In this document: positions 1 to 6,993 of the stretch, piece after piece
Numbering within the stretch: the first letter of the stretch is position 1
How the letters are laid out: each line of letters opens with the position of its first letter
Assembly: GCA_017473285.1 (NCBI GenBank)
Contig: JAFULP010000068.1
Location: 1-11,038 of the forward strand
Direction of reading: 5' to 3'
DNA length: 11,038 nucleotides
Source of the DNA: Clostridia bacterium
GTDB lineage: Bacteria > Bacillota > Clostridia > Christensenellales > UBA1242
Notes under the pieces: model-generated
Told to the model about the DNA's origin: nothing
What the model saw: only the letters and a program-made list of their open reading frames with translations
Database searches by the model: none
Translations under genes and position numbers: made by a program

Positions 1-189
1 ACCGTTAAAGAAGTTGCTAAATTATTAAAAACAAATGTTGACTACGTTTATGATTTAAAAAAAGCAAAATTGCTACCTTTTTTAAAAATTGGTAGTTACA
101 AAGTAAGACCAGACGCACTAAGGGAATTTTTAATAAAATATGAAGGATATGATTTAACAGACCCTTTCAATATTGTTAAGTTGGATTAA
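1..189 (+). CDS. Helix-turn-helix (excisionase/MerR-like) DNA-binding protein, 3' part only
   Basis: The open frame runs from the window edge to a TAA at 187-189, giving 62 residues with no start in view. It reads T-V-K-E-V-A-K-L-L-K-T-N, then a tyrosine-rich recognition helix, then L-P-F-L-K-I-G-S-Y-K-V-R and D-A-L-R-E-F-L. This is the order of the small HTH_17/excisionase-type winged-helix domain: helix 1 'TVKEVAKLL', recognition helix, a 'KIG..K.R' wing and a final 'AL.EFL' helix. The family binds DNA as excisionases or as N-terminal modules of larger regulators. The protein ends about 20 residues after the domain, so this is probably most of a very small protein, and only the first residues need lie outside. 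Whether it is a phage-type excisionase or a host regulator cannot be decided, because the upstream context is missing. Confidence 0.7.
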   Translation, partial: TVKEVAKLLKTNVDYVYDLKKAKLLPFLKIGSYKVRPDALREFLIKYEGYDLTDPFNIVKLD

Positions 190-222
190 AAAAATGACCA
201 CCTAATAAATTAAAGGTGGTCA
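188..222. terminator. Convergent intrinsic terminator between the HTH gene and secA
   Basis: A perfect 9-bp stem (TGACCACCT 195-203 with AGGTGGTCA 214-222) has a 10-nt loop. On the minus strand it is followed at once by seven T (A tract 188-194), so it is a strong terminator for secA. On the plus strand the following sequence is ACAAAATCTTTTATT, a weaker U tract, so it probably serves the HTH gene less efficiently. Confidence 0.85.
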
Positions 223-287
223 CAAAATCTTTTATTCAAATTTTACAAAAACTTAATAGTTCGATTGTTCCCTATAATCGGGATAAA

Positions 288-3026
288 TTACTTGGCTCCA
301 CAACAATTTTTGTACTTTTTCCCCGAGCCGCATGGGCAAGGAGAATTGCGTTCAACTTTTGAAGTGTCAGCCTTTGCAGGAGTTTTATTTACATTTCCTG
401 GCATAAATGGTCCTTTGTTTTCAGGGGCAACACGGCTACCATTTTCTTGTTGAATACTATTTGTAGGGATTGGAGCACGTTGAGGCACTTTGATATCAAT
501 GCGAATTTTCATTCTAAACAATGTTGAAGCAGTATATTCACGGATTTGGTCAATCATATTGTCAAACATGTCAAAACCTTCGTTTTTGTATGCTACAATA
601 GGATCTTTTTGACCGTATGCCAATACGCCAATTTCATTACGCAACACATTCATTGCATCGATATGGTCCATCCAGAATTTATCAACTACTCGCAACATAA
701 TTGCTCGTTCAATTTGAGAGAAATCAAGACCAATTTTCTTAATTTCATTAACCTTTGCTTCGTACATTTCAAGCGCTTTATTGTAAATTTTTTCTGCGGC
801 TTGATTTAGGTCGGTGTCGGCAACAAGTTCCTTAGTTACGATATTTGAACCCTTTTCAAACAATTTGTCTTCAAGCGCTTTGTTAAGAGTTTCAATATCC
901 CATTCATAACTTGGCTTGGTTTCGTCAATATAGTCAACACAAATTCGTGTGATATAATCGTGCAACATTTCAACCACTTGACTATGAACATCTTCCCCAT
1001 CAAGCACCTTATCACGCTCGTTGTATATGATTGTGCGTTGCTTGTTTAGCACATCGTCATACTCAAGCACTTGTTTACGGATGCCAAAGTTTACGCCTTC
1101 CGTCTTCTTTTGCGCACGCTCAAAGAATTTGGTTAATATACCCATTTGGATAGGCATATCCTCATTACCTTTAAATATCATTGAGAACATATTTTTCATA
1201 CGGTCTTCGCCAAAGCGTTGTGGCAATTCATCTTCAAGAGATATAAAGAAGATTGAAGAACCTGGGTCACCTTGACGACCAGCACGACCACGCAACTGGT
1301 TATCGATACGGCGAGATTCGTGACGCTCAGTACCCAAAATGTGTAATCCACCAAGTGCAAGAACTTTTTCACGCTCCTCAGCAGTGGTTTTTTCAAATTC
1401 GGCTAAATATTTTGCGTATTTATCTTTAATTTCTTTTTCTTCATCAGTAAGTTCAATATTATAAGCGGTAATTTTATCAATAATGTCGTTAGAAACTCCT
1501 TCTTGAGTAAGTTTGGCTTTTGCCAAATATTCAGAATTACCACCAAGCAAAATATCTGTACCACGACCCGCCATATTGGTTGCAATTGTAACGGCGCCAA
1601 CACGACCAGCTTGGGCAACAATTAAACTTTCACGCTCATGGTTCTTAGCGTTTAACACATTGTGTGGTATGCCCAGTTTAGATATTTCACGGCTAATGCG
1701 TTCACTTTTGTCCACAGATGCGGTACCTACAAGGATAGGTTGACCAGATTTGTACTTGCTTTGAATTTCTTCCACGATTGCCTTATATTTAGCGTCTTCG
1801 GTATAGAAAATCATATCGTTTTCGTCTATTCTTTGCACTGGGCGGTTGGTAGGTATTGTAACAACGTCTAGGTTGTAGATTTTGTTAAATTCCATTTCTT
1901 CGGTTTTGGCAGTACCAGTCATACCGCTAAGCTTTGAATAAAGTTTAAAGTAGTTTTGGAAAGTAACTGTTGCAAGGGTTTTGTTTTCATTTTTAATTTT
2001 AACATGTTCCTTTGCTTCAATTGCTTGGTGCAAACCGTCACTATAGCGTCTGCCTTGCATTAAACGACCAGTAAACTCGTCTACAATCAACACTTCATCG
2101 TCTTTTACGATATAATTGCTGTCACGCTTCATAATAAAGTGCGCACGCAAAGCATTATTGATGTGGTGGTTTAGTTCTAGGGCTGAAATGTCCGATAAAT
2201 TTTCAATGCCAAAATATTTTTCAGCACGAGCCACTCCGCCTTCAGTTAAACGAATTTGCTTTTGCTTAATATCAATTTCATAGTCTTCTTCAGTAAGTCT
2301 GCGCACAAAACTATCCGCCTTTACATACAAGTCGCTTGTTTTGTCACCACTACCAGAGATAATAAGTGGGGTTCGGGCTTCGTCAATCAAAATTGAGTCC
2401 ACTTCGTCCACGATACAGAAACTATGACCTCGTTGAACCTTATACTTTTTGTCAGGTTGCATATTGTCACGAAGATAGTCAAAGCCAAATTCATTGTTTG
2501 TGCCATATGTGATATCGCAAGCATAAGCCTTTTGTTTGTCTTGAGCAGATTGTCCACTTAATGTAACGCCAATGGTTAAGCCTAAGAATTTGTATAGTTT
2601 ACCCATTAATTCGGCTTGATATTGTGCCAAATATTCGTTTACAGTTACAACATGCACATTATTGCCAGATAGGGCATTTAGGTATGCGGCAAGAGTGGCG
2701 GTCAATGTTTTACCTTCACCAGTACGCATTTCAGCGATACGGCCTTGGTGTAATACTACGCCACCAATCAATTGAACTCTAAAATGGCGCTTGCCAAATA
2801 CACGGGTGCTGGCTTCACGAACCAATGCAAAAGCATCAGGCAAAATGTCGTCCAAGGTTTCACCATTTTGAACTCTTTCTTTTAATTTTGGTGTAGTGGC
2901 TTGCAATTCTTCATCTGTTAAATTTTTGTAAAAATCAGATTTTTCTTCAATTTTATCCACAATTTTGTTTACTTTGTTTAAGTTTCGGGTGTTATCCGAG
3001 CCAAACAAATAAGAAAATAATCCCAT
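288..3026 (-). CDS. secA: Protein translocase ATPase subunit SecA
   Basis: SecA is the cytosolic/membrane-peripheral motor that pushes unfolded secretory proteins through SecYEG using ATP. The 912-residue product has the full architecture. NBD1 carries MRTGEGKTLTA (Walker A, G103-T107) and DEVD (Walker B, 207-210) followed by SILIDEARTPLIISG. The preprotein cross-linking and second nucleotide-binding domains follow, with 'TNMAGRGTDI' and motif VI 'GRAGRQGDPGSS', then the helical scaffold/wing region. After a Pro/Asn-rich linker comes a C-terminal SEC-C zinc motif with Cys897, Cys899, Cys908 and Cys909 (CPCGSGKKYKNCC), which binds SecB or other partners. The length is in the range of E. coli SecA and somewhat longer than B. 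subtilis SecA. The start is set by AAGGAGA at 3031-3037. The gene stands alone between its own promoter and a terminator; prfB, a frequent downstream neighbour of secA, is not there. Confidence 0.98.
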   Translation of the reverse strand: MGLFSYLFGSDNTRNLNKVNKIVDKIEEKSDFYKNLTDEELQATTPKLKERVQNGETLDDILPDAFALVREASTRVFGKRHFRVQLIGGVVLHQGRIAEMRTGEGKTLTATLAAYLNALSGNNVHVVTVNEYLAQYQAELMGKLYKFLGLTIGVTLSGQSAQDKQKAYACDITYGTNNEFGFDYLRDNMQPDKKYKVQRGHSFCIVDEVDSILIDEARTPLIISGSGDKTSDLYVKADSFVRRLTEEDYEIDIKQKQIRLTEGGVARAEKYFGIENLSDISALELNHHINNALRAHFIMKRDSNYIVKDDEVLIVDEFTGRLMQGRRYSDGLHQAIEAKEHVKIKNENKTLATVTFQNYFKLYSKLSGMTGTAKTEEMEFNKIYNLDVVTIPTNRPVQRIDENDMIFYTEDAKYKAIVEEIQSKYKSGQPILVGTASVDKSERISREISKLGIPHNVLNAKNHERESLIVAQAGRVGAVTIATNMAGRGTDILLGGNSEYLAKAKLTQEGVSNDIIDKITAYNIELTDEEKEIKDKYAKYLAEFEKTTAEEREKVLALGGLHILGTERHESRRIDNQLRGRAGRQGDPGSSIFFISLEDELPQRFGEDRMKNMFSMIFKGNEDMPIQMGILTKFFERAQKKTEGVNFGIRKQVLEYDDVLNKQRTIIYNERDKVLDGEDVHSQVVEMLHDYITRICVDYIDETKPSYEWDIETLNKALEDKLFEKGSNIVTKELVADTDLNQAAEKIYNKALEMYEAKVNEIKKIGLDFSQIERAIMLRVVDKFWMDHIDAMNVLRNEIGVLAYGQKDPIVAYKNEGFDMFDNMIDQIREYTASTLFRMKIRIDIKVPQRAPIPTNSIQQENGSRVAPENKGPFMPGNVNKTPAKADTSKVERNSPCPCGSGKKYKNCCGAK

Positions 3027-3061
3027 AAAGTCTCCTTACTAGAGCAAAAACTCTTACATCA

Positions 3062-3090
3062 ATATTAACAAATATAATTTTTTTTGTAAA
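3062..3090 (-). promoter_or_regulatory. Sigma-A promoter of secA, extended -10
   Basis: On the minus strand, -35 TTTACA (3085-3090) and -10 TAATAT (3062-3067) are separated by 17 bp. A TG dinucleotide one base upstream of the -10 gives an extended -10 element. Transcription would start near 3055, leaving a leader of roughly 30 nt before the secA ribosome binding site. Confidence 0.75.
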
Positions 3091-3145
3091 GGAAATTAAA
3101 GGCTATATTATATCAATAAATAGATAATTTAGTATATTTTATCAA

Positions 3146-3182
3146 AATAAAAAACAAAACAAGACCATAGTAGGCCTTGTTT
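3146..3182 (-). terminator. Intrinsic terminator of the yabP-yabQ-divIC-kinase operon
   Basis: A 10-bp stem (3157-3166 with 3173-3182, one G-U wobble on the minus-strand RNA) has a 6-nt loop. On the minus strand it is followed by a T-rich run (TTGTTTTTTATTTTG). It begins 6 nt after the kinase stop codon and separates this operon from the secA promoter. Confidence 0.85.
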
Positions 3183-3187
3183 CAATG

Positions 3188-3736
3188 TTAGTTATTAATG
3201 AATTTTAAATATGCTTTGTAAATTTCATCCGCTGTTTGCTCAGGTGTAAGATTTGAATTGTCTATTACAAAACTATAATTTGATAAATTATCGCAATCAA
3301 TGTTATACAGTTTTTTATATCTTTTAACATCGGCGTTATAGCGCTCGGTAACCTTTTGCAAGGCTTCGTCTAAATTGTTGCCACGCTCGTTAACAGGACG
3401 GTCGGAATTAAACAACCTTTCCGCCATAACACTATTAGGTATATTTATAAACACATTAAATGCTTTTGGCATAAAACTCCATGAAGTTCGGCTTTCAATT
3501 AATAAATTATCATTTAGGCGAGTGTGATAAATTTCTTCAAGTTCTTTGTCCACACGATAATCAATCTCATATATTTGTTCGCTCTTGGTAAGTTCGGTAA
3601 TATCAATGCCAAGTTCTCTAGCATGCTTTTTAAATATAGCACCCGCATACATTCGGTCAAAGTTATATTTTTTTACAAAAATTTCAGCCATCGTACTTTT
3701 GCCAGTACAAGGCTTGCCAGTAATAGTAATTATCAT
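3188..3736 (-). CDS. Cytidylate kinase-like P-loop nucleoside monophosphate kinase
   Basis: The 182-residue protein has an N-terminal Walker A motif G-K-P-C-T-G-K-S (7-14) right after a hydrophobic strand (MIITIT). The segment 'MYAGAIFKKHARELGI' sits at the NMP-binding position, and 'LLIESRTSWSFMP', 'VFINIPNSVMAERL' and the C-terminal 'RYNADVKRYKKLYNID...YSFVIDNSNLTPEQTADEI' follow. This order closely resembles archaeal-type (d)CMP kinase (EC 2.7.4.25; CMP or dCMP + ATP gives the diphosphate) rather than the longer classical bacterial Cmk of about 220 residues. The substrate is inferred; the P-loop kinase fold is seen. It is last in the sporulation/division operon, and its GGAG (3745-3748) lies inside the end of the divIC-like gene, with three bases between that stop and this ATG. 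It could be the only CMP kinase of the cell or a specialised paralogue; the window cannot tell. Confidence 0.75.
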   Translation of the reverse strand: MIITITGKPCTGKSTMAEIFVKKYNFDRMYAGAIFKKHARELGIDITELTKSEQIYEIDYRVDKELEEIYHTRLNDNLLIESRTSWSFMPKAFNVFINIPNSVMAERLFNSDRPVNERGNNLDEALQKVTERYNADVKRYKKLYNIDCDNLSNYSFVIDNSNLTPEQTADEIYKAYLKFINN

Positions 3737-3739
3737 TTA

Positions 3740-3994
3740 TTATTCTCCAAATATCAAGTCGCCGTCAGCATAATTGCCATTATCACGGGAAGCGTTGTTA
3801 TCGTAGTTTTGCGAATTGTAATAATTCTTTGCGTTTTGCAAATCTTTTAATTGTTGCTCTTGGGTTACAATTTGTTGAGTGTATTTATGGTATTGCCTAA
3901 TTTCAACAATTGAAACCACAAAAAGTAAGCATACTAAACAAATAGCCGATAAGGCTATTAACATTATTTTTGCTTTAGTCTTTGATTGATTCAT
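3740..3994 (-). CDS. divIC: Short DivIC/FtsB-like septum formation initiator protein
   Basis: This 84-residue bitopic membrane protein has a basic cytoplasmic N-terminus (MNQSKTKAK), one transmembrane helix (about 11-33), then a short Gln/Lys-rich coiled coil (about 36-62) outside the cell. It ends in A-S-R-D-N-G-N-Y-A-D-G-D-L-I-F-G-E, which matches the family's terminal pattern 'AR..LG....GE.IF.'. DivIC works with FtsL and DivIB in the divisome. The assignment rests on topology, this tail and the position right after yabQ, the order found in Bacillus and many Clostridia (yabP-yabQ-divIC). It is shorter than B. subtilis DivIC (about 125 aa). The ATG at 3992-3994 is preferred over a TTG at 4004-4006 because GGGGAG precedes it, though the spacing is very short. 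It overlaps yabQ by 20 nt. Confidence 0.75.
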   Translation of the reverse strand: MNQSKTKAKIMLIALSAICLVCLLFVVSIVEIRQYHKYTQQIVTQEQQLKDLQNAKNYYNSQNYDNNASRDNGNYADGDLIFGE

Positions 3995-4349
3995 ATCTCC
4001 CCACAAAATAAAATTTTACTAATTTGCATACTTTTATACAAATATGATAAAACTTTATTTCTAAAAAATCAAGCAAATTTGAAATAGTTTTTGTGCACCA
4101 AAGATATCCTAATATAAATGCGGAAATAATTATTAAATTAAATTGTCCAAAATAAAAAATATTTATTGAAAATATTAAAAAAATACTAAAAATAAGTATT
4201 AAAATTAATTTAAATATAAAATTAAAAATATTTTTTTGATGATTTTTTAATAAAAAAATACCTAAAAACCCATTAAAAATTGCACAAATTATTCCAAAAA
4301 ATAAAATTAAGCAAAAAGAATATAATTGATTGCTTGAAAAGAACATCAT
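3975..4349 (-). CDS. yabQ: YabQ-like spore cortex/sporulation membrane protein
   Basis: The 124-residue, very hydrophobic and Phe/Ile-rich protein has three predicted transmembrane segments (about 8-34, 42-67 and 70-90) and a basic C-terminal tail. The first segment contains G-I-I-C-A-I-F-N-G-F, in the place of the 'G...G.iyD' pattern of YabQ. 'YFGQFNLIIISAFILGYLW' resembles the 'GelR.Y.flG..lG..lY' part of the family. In B. subtilis YabQ is made in the mother cell under sigma-E and is needed for spore cortex formation. Sequence conservation alone is modest; the position between yabP and the divIC-like gene makes the call. Its ATG overlaps the yabP TGA (ATGA, 4346-4349) and has no good Shine-Dalgarno, so it is probably translated by coupling. 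A second ATG follows directly and could also start. The coding sequence is very AT-rich, more so than its neighbours. Confidence 0.75.
   Translation of the reverse strand: MMFFSSNQLYSFCLILFFGIICAIFNGFLGIFLLKNHQKNIFNFIFKLILILIFSIFLIFSINIFYFGQFNLIIISAFILGYLWCTKTISNLLDFLEIKFYHICIKVCKLVKFYFVGRYESIKD
3995..4002 (-). promoter_or_regulatory. Unusually close Shine-Dalgarno before the divIC-like ATG
   Basis: Minus strand GGGGAG (4002-3997) is followed by only two bases before ATG 3994-3992. The site lies inside the yabQ reading frame. The alternative TTG at 4006-4004 has no purine-rich site upstream. Translation probably depends on coupling to yabQ. Confidence 0.4.
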
Positions 4350-4642
4350 TTAAAAATCTTTTTTAGTAGGGGAGTTTTGTTGTTTTCTAAATATTTGATA
4401 CTGTCAAACTTTCCATTAAGTGTAAGCGTGTGTTCGTTAAGGTCAAGTTTGGTTACTTCAATATTTTGCCCAGTAATTACAATGTCGCCATTGTTTGATT
4501 TTAGTTGAACCAAATCGGGCTTTACGCTAATTACTTTGTCAACACCAGTGATGGATAAATGCTTACGGTCGGTGATTGTTAAAGTGTGTTCTTTGATTGG
4601 TGCTAAATTTGGTTTAGAAGTTGTTGTTATATTTTCTTCCAT
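4346..4642 (-). CDS. yabP: YabP-family sporulation protein
   Basis: The product has 98 residues. After a variable N-terminus, residues 20-84 match the YabP/YqfC pattern: 'LTITDRKHLSITGVDKVIS' (D25, R26, L29, ITGV 31-34), then V45-L47, 'GDIVITGQNIEVTKLDLNE' and 'LTLNGKFDSIKY'. These are short beta strands of a small all-beta domain. YabP is a sigma-E dependent mother-cell protein needed for cortex synthesis in B. subtilis, and the YabP-YabQ pair is essentially confined to endospore-forming lineages. AGGAG at 4649-4653 fixes the start. In Bacillus yabP follows yabO (S4-domain RNA-binding protein); here there is no yabO, and the gene heads the operon opposite a divergent oxidoreductase. Confidence 0.85.
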   Translation of the reverse strand: MEENITTTSKPNLAPIKEHTLTITDRKHLSITGVDKVISVKPDLVQLKSNNGDIVITGQNIEVTKLDLNEHTLTLNGKFDSIKYLENNKTPLLKKIFK

Positions 4643-4678
4643 AATTTTCTCCTAACTATTTATATGCTGGTCGCTATA

Positions 4679-4686
4679 ATTGTATG
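4679..4686 (-). promoter_or_regulatory. Sigma-E-like -10 element upstream of yabP
   Basis: The minus strand reads CATACAAT, an exact match to the known sigma-E -10 pattern (CATACAnT). Its position would start transcription near 4672, about 30 nt before the yabP ATG. The -35 side is poor: GTCACATC occurs upstream but is too close for the usual 13-15 bp spacing. No clear sigma-A promoter for yabP is visible. Confidence 0.4.
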
Positions 4687-4747
4687 ATTAAATTGCGATG
4701 TGACGGATGATTGATGAAAATTTTAAACATTAACTTTAGATATATGC

Positions 4748-4776
4748 TTGAAAATAACCATAGTGTTTGATATAAT
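4748..4776 (+). promoter_or_regulatory. Sigma-A promoter of the SDR oxidoreductase
   Basis: -35 TTGAAA (4748-4753), a 17-bp spacer and a perfect -10 TATAAT (4771-4776). The start would be near 4783, giving a leader of about 15 nt with AAAGGAA as ribosome binding site. Confidence 0.85.
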
Positions 4777-4797
4777 AAATAAATAAAAGGAAATATT

Positions 4798-5529
4798 ATG
4801 AAAACAGTGTTAATCACAGGAGCATCTCGTGGTATAGGCAAAGAGATTGCTTTAAAATTTGCAAGTAAAGGCTACGATATTATTTTAAATTATAATTCAA
4901 GTGAGCAAAAGGCAAAAGATTTAAGCAAACAAATTGAAAAGTTGGGCGTAAAATGTATGCTATATAAGGCAGATGTGGCAGATGAAGTTCAAGTAGAACA
5001 AATGGTAAATGTTGCACTTAAAACTTTTGGTCGCATTGATGTGCTTGTAAATAATGCGGGGGTTGCGTTATCTAAATTGTTTCAACAAACCACGCCAAGC
5101 GAAGTTGCCAAAGTGTTTGGCGTTAATACATTTGGCGTAATTAACTTAGGTAGGGCGGTTGTGCCTAGTATGGTTAGTGAAAAATGTGGAAAAATCATCA
5201 ATATTTCATCCATTTGGGGTAAGGTGGGTGCTAGTATGGAAACCATTTATAGTGCAAGTAAAGGGGCGGTTATTGCGTTTACACTGGCGCTAGCAAAAGA
5301 ACTTGCTCCAAGCGGTATTTCGGTTAACTGCGTTTGCCCTGGAGTAATTGATACAGATATGTTGTTAAACCTAAATAATGATGAAAAAAATGACCTTAAG
5401 GAGCAAACTCCGCTTAATAGGCTTGGTACCCCTGAAGATGTTGCTAATGTGGTATACTTTTTGGCAAGCGATAGCGCAAACTTTATTACTGGTCAAGTAA
5501 TTACGGTTGACGGCGGATTTGCATTGTAA
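4798..5529 (+). CDS. SDR-family NAD(P)H oxidoreductase, FabG/YmfI-like (possible EF-P 5-aminopentanone reductase)
   Basis: The 243-residue classical short-chain dehydrogenase has a Rossmann glycine motif T-G-A-S-R-G-I-G (7-14), D59-V60 for adenine contact, N85-N-A-G88, the catalytic tetrad N110/S138/Y151/K155 and P181-G182. The C-terminal 'FITGQVITVDGGF' completes the fold. Tetrad spacing equals that of FabG (3-oxoacyl-ACP reductase). The stretch I-S-S-I-W-G-K-V-G-A-S around the catalytic serine and 'PGVIDTDM' resemble, from memory, the group annotated as elongation factor P 5-aminopentanone reductase (B. subtilis YmfI), which reduces the lysine modification on EF-P. Substrate choice is therefore inference; the enzyme class is certain. 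There are no fatty-acid synthesis genes or efp alongside, and the gene is a single transcription unit, so context does not settle it. AGGA at 4788-4791 sets the start. Confidence 0.9.
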   Translation: MKTVLITGASRGIGKEIALKFASKGYDIILNYNSSEQKAKDLSKQIEKLGVKCMLYKADVADEVQVEQMVNVALKTFGRIDVLVNNAGVALSKLFQQTTPSEVAKVFGVNTFGVINLGRAVVPSMVSEKCGKIINISSIWGKVGASMETIYSASKGAVIAFTLALAKELAPSGISVNCVCPGVIDTDMLLNLNNDEKNDLKEQTPLNRLGTPEDVANVVYFLASDSANFITGQVITVDGGFAL

Positions 5530-5577
5530 AACCAAATAAAATATTTAATTGATTAAAATATATCTACATATTTAACA

Positions 5578-5607
5578 AAAAACTATGGCAATTAAGCCAT
5601 AGTTTTT
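5578..5607. terminator. Convergent bidirectional terminator
   Basis: A perfect 12-bp stem (5578-5589 with 5596-5607) has a 6-nt AATTAA loop and an A5/T5 base. On both strands the stem ends in five T, so it can end both the SDR transcript (+) and the Thr/Pro protein transcript (-). Confidence 0.9.
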
Positions 5608-5612
5608 AACTT

Positions 5613-6800
5613 TTATTTATTAAATGAATAGTCGCTATCTAATTCTTCAACTCTGTCTTGAATTTGATATAAAATTTTATTTATTTCTGTATTAGAATTG
5701 CGATAAGTTGTAGAATTTGATAAATTATTTGCTAAATAATTTTCAATATTTGCTCTTAAAGCGTTTGAAGTTAATTGATGTTGAGTTTCAAAAGAATGCT
5801 CACTATAATACAAGAAATCACCAGTATTGATAGTAGTTGTAAATGAGTATTTGTAACCATTGTTAGTTGTTTCACGAGTATTTAATAATACTGAAAGTTC
5901 TAAATCACTAACATTTGAAAGCAAATTGTTTAAATAGTGTATTTCTTGTTGAACTTTTGCGTCACTAGAATTAGAAGTCTCTAAATCATCAAGTCTGCTT
6001 TCTAAAATGCTAACAATAACATCGTCTTCATTAGAAATTGCAAAATGTTGCTTAAGTTGAATTTTTAATTCAGTTTCAGACGAAGATAATAAATCATTTA
6101 GAGCATCAATAAGATTAGTTTCAGTGATACTAGAAGATGATAGATTGTATATATCAAGTGATGTGTCAGGATTATTGATAGATGCTACAAAATTACTAAT
6201 TTTGCTACCGGTGCTAAGTGTTCCAACCATTAAAATGTCTCCGCTATTAGTATCTATACTCCTTACATTGAAGCCTGAAATTGTTAGATCTGGTTGGGTT
6301 GCACTTTTTGTAACAGACTGTATGTAATCTTTAGACATACTAGTAAGCTTTGCTAATACATCTATAAAATTGTCATACAATTCAACATCTGCACCAGTAT
6401 TAACATCGTCTTTAATAGAAGGTGCTGGCACAGTAGTATCTGCAACGGCTGTATCGGCAACTGTAGTGTCACTTACAGGTGGAACAACAGTAGTGTTTGC
6501 TGGAGTGGTACTTACAGGGGTTGTTTCTACAGGTGTAGTGCTTGGTACGGTTGTAATGCTTGGTTCGGTAACGATAGGGTGTGGGTTAGGTGTGGTTACA
6601 TCCATGCCAATAGTAGTGTCCTTTAAATCTGTCCAATCCGAATATGTGTCATTAGGTCTAGTTGTATTGGAAGGACGATAATCCTTAGTTCTGCTATATA
6701 TATTAAATCCAAGTGTGGTTAAAAGAATAATACCGCCAGTTGTTGCAACTGCGATGATTTTTGATGCTGCTTTACCTATATAACCTGTTTTTTTAGCCAT
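5613..6800 (-). CDS. Membrane-anchored cell-surface protein with Thr/Pro-rich linker, function unknown
   Basis: I do not recognise a family. The 395-residue product has a short basic cytoplasmic N-terminus (MAKKTGYIGKAASK) and one hydrophobic segment (about 14-34) without a lipobox or clear signal peptidase site, so it is probably an uncleaved anchor. A disordered Thr/Pro/Val-rich linker of about 85 residues (about 43-128) follows, with short repeats such as TTP and ADTTV/ADTAV. The outer part (about 135-395) is rich in Ser, Asn and Asp, with mixed helix and strand. There are no cysteines, LPxTG motif or recognisable catalytic motif. The layout suggests an extracellular domain held away from the membrane by a wall-spanning stalk. 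AAAGGAGA (6806-6813) fixes the start and a near-perfect promoter precedes it, so it is probably well expressed in vegetative cells. It is monocistronic. Confidence 0.8.
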   Translation of the reverse strand: MAKKTGYIGKAASKIIAVATTGGIILLTTLGFNIYSRTKDYRPSNTTRPNDTYSDWTDLKDTTIGMDVTTPNPHPIVTEPSITTVPSTTPVETTPVSTTPANTTVVPPVSDTTVADTAVADTTVPAPSIKDDVNTGADVELYDNFIDVLAKLTSMSKDYIQSVTKSATQPDLTISGFNVRSIDTNSGDILMVGTLSTGSKISNFVASINNPDTSLDIYNLSSSSITETNLIDALNDLLSSSETELKIQLKQHFAISNEDDVIVSILESRLDDLETSNSSDAKVQQEIHYLNNLLSNVSDLELSVLLNTRETTNNGYKYSFTTTINTGDFLYYSEHSFETQHQLTSNALRANIENYLANNLSNSTTYRNSNTEINKILYQIQDRVEELDSDYSFNK

Positions 6801-6830
6801 AAATATCTCCTTTGATAATATATTTATTTA

Positions 6831-6859
6831 AGTATATCAAAAATAGCACAATATGTCAA
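6831..6859 (-). promoter_or_regulatory. Strong sigma-A promoter of the Thr/Pro-linker protein
   Basis: On the minus strand, a perfect -35 TTGACA (6854-6859), a 17-bp spacer and -10 TATACT (6831-6836). Transcription would start near 6824, about 24 nt before the ATG. Confidence 0.9.
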
Positions 6860-6941
6860 TACTGTTTGTAAAAATTTAATTAAAGCAAAGCATTAATGAC
6901 AAATTAAAATTTTTATATTATTTGTAATTTATAATTTAGGA

Positions 6942-6982
6942 AGATTACACAAGCGGATGCTTGCATACATTTAGTGTAATCT
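6942..6982. repeat. 9-bp inverted repeat with nested hairpin
   Basis: AGATTACAC (6942-6950) pairs perfectly with GTGTAATCT (6974-6982). The 23-nt interior holds a second small hairpin, AAGC-GGAT-GCTT (6951-6962), stacked directly on the outer stem. The arms carry an inverted pair of the TGTAATYY octamer. Confidence 0.7.
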
Positions 6983-6993
6983 GATGTAATTCA

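Noticed and set aside
265..453. Small plus-strand open frame, and similar ones at 546-809, 1021-1275, 1513-1743 and 1662-1871
   Set aside because: All lie antisense inside secA, lack ribosome binding sites and have compositions explained by the complementary strand.
3041..3054. Small hairpin AGAG-CAAAAA-CTCT in the secA leader
   Set aside because: Only 4 bp; too weak to claim as a regulatory structure.
6370..6681. Plus-strand frame of low-complexity Val/Thr/Ser/Gly
   Set aside because: It is the antisense shadow of the Thr/Pro linker of the 5613-6800 gene.
6896..6935. Promoter reading into the palindrome block (ATGACA with TATTAT or TATAAT)
   Set aside because: Spacing between the candidate hexamers is 14 or 28 bp, not 16-18.
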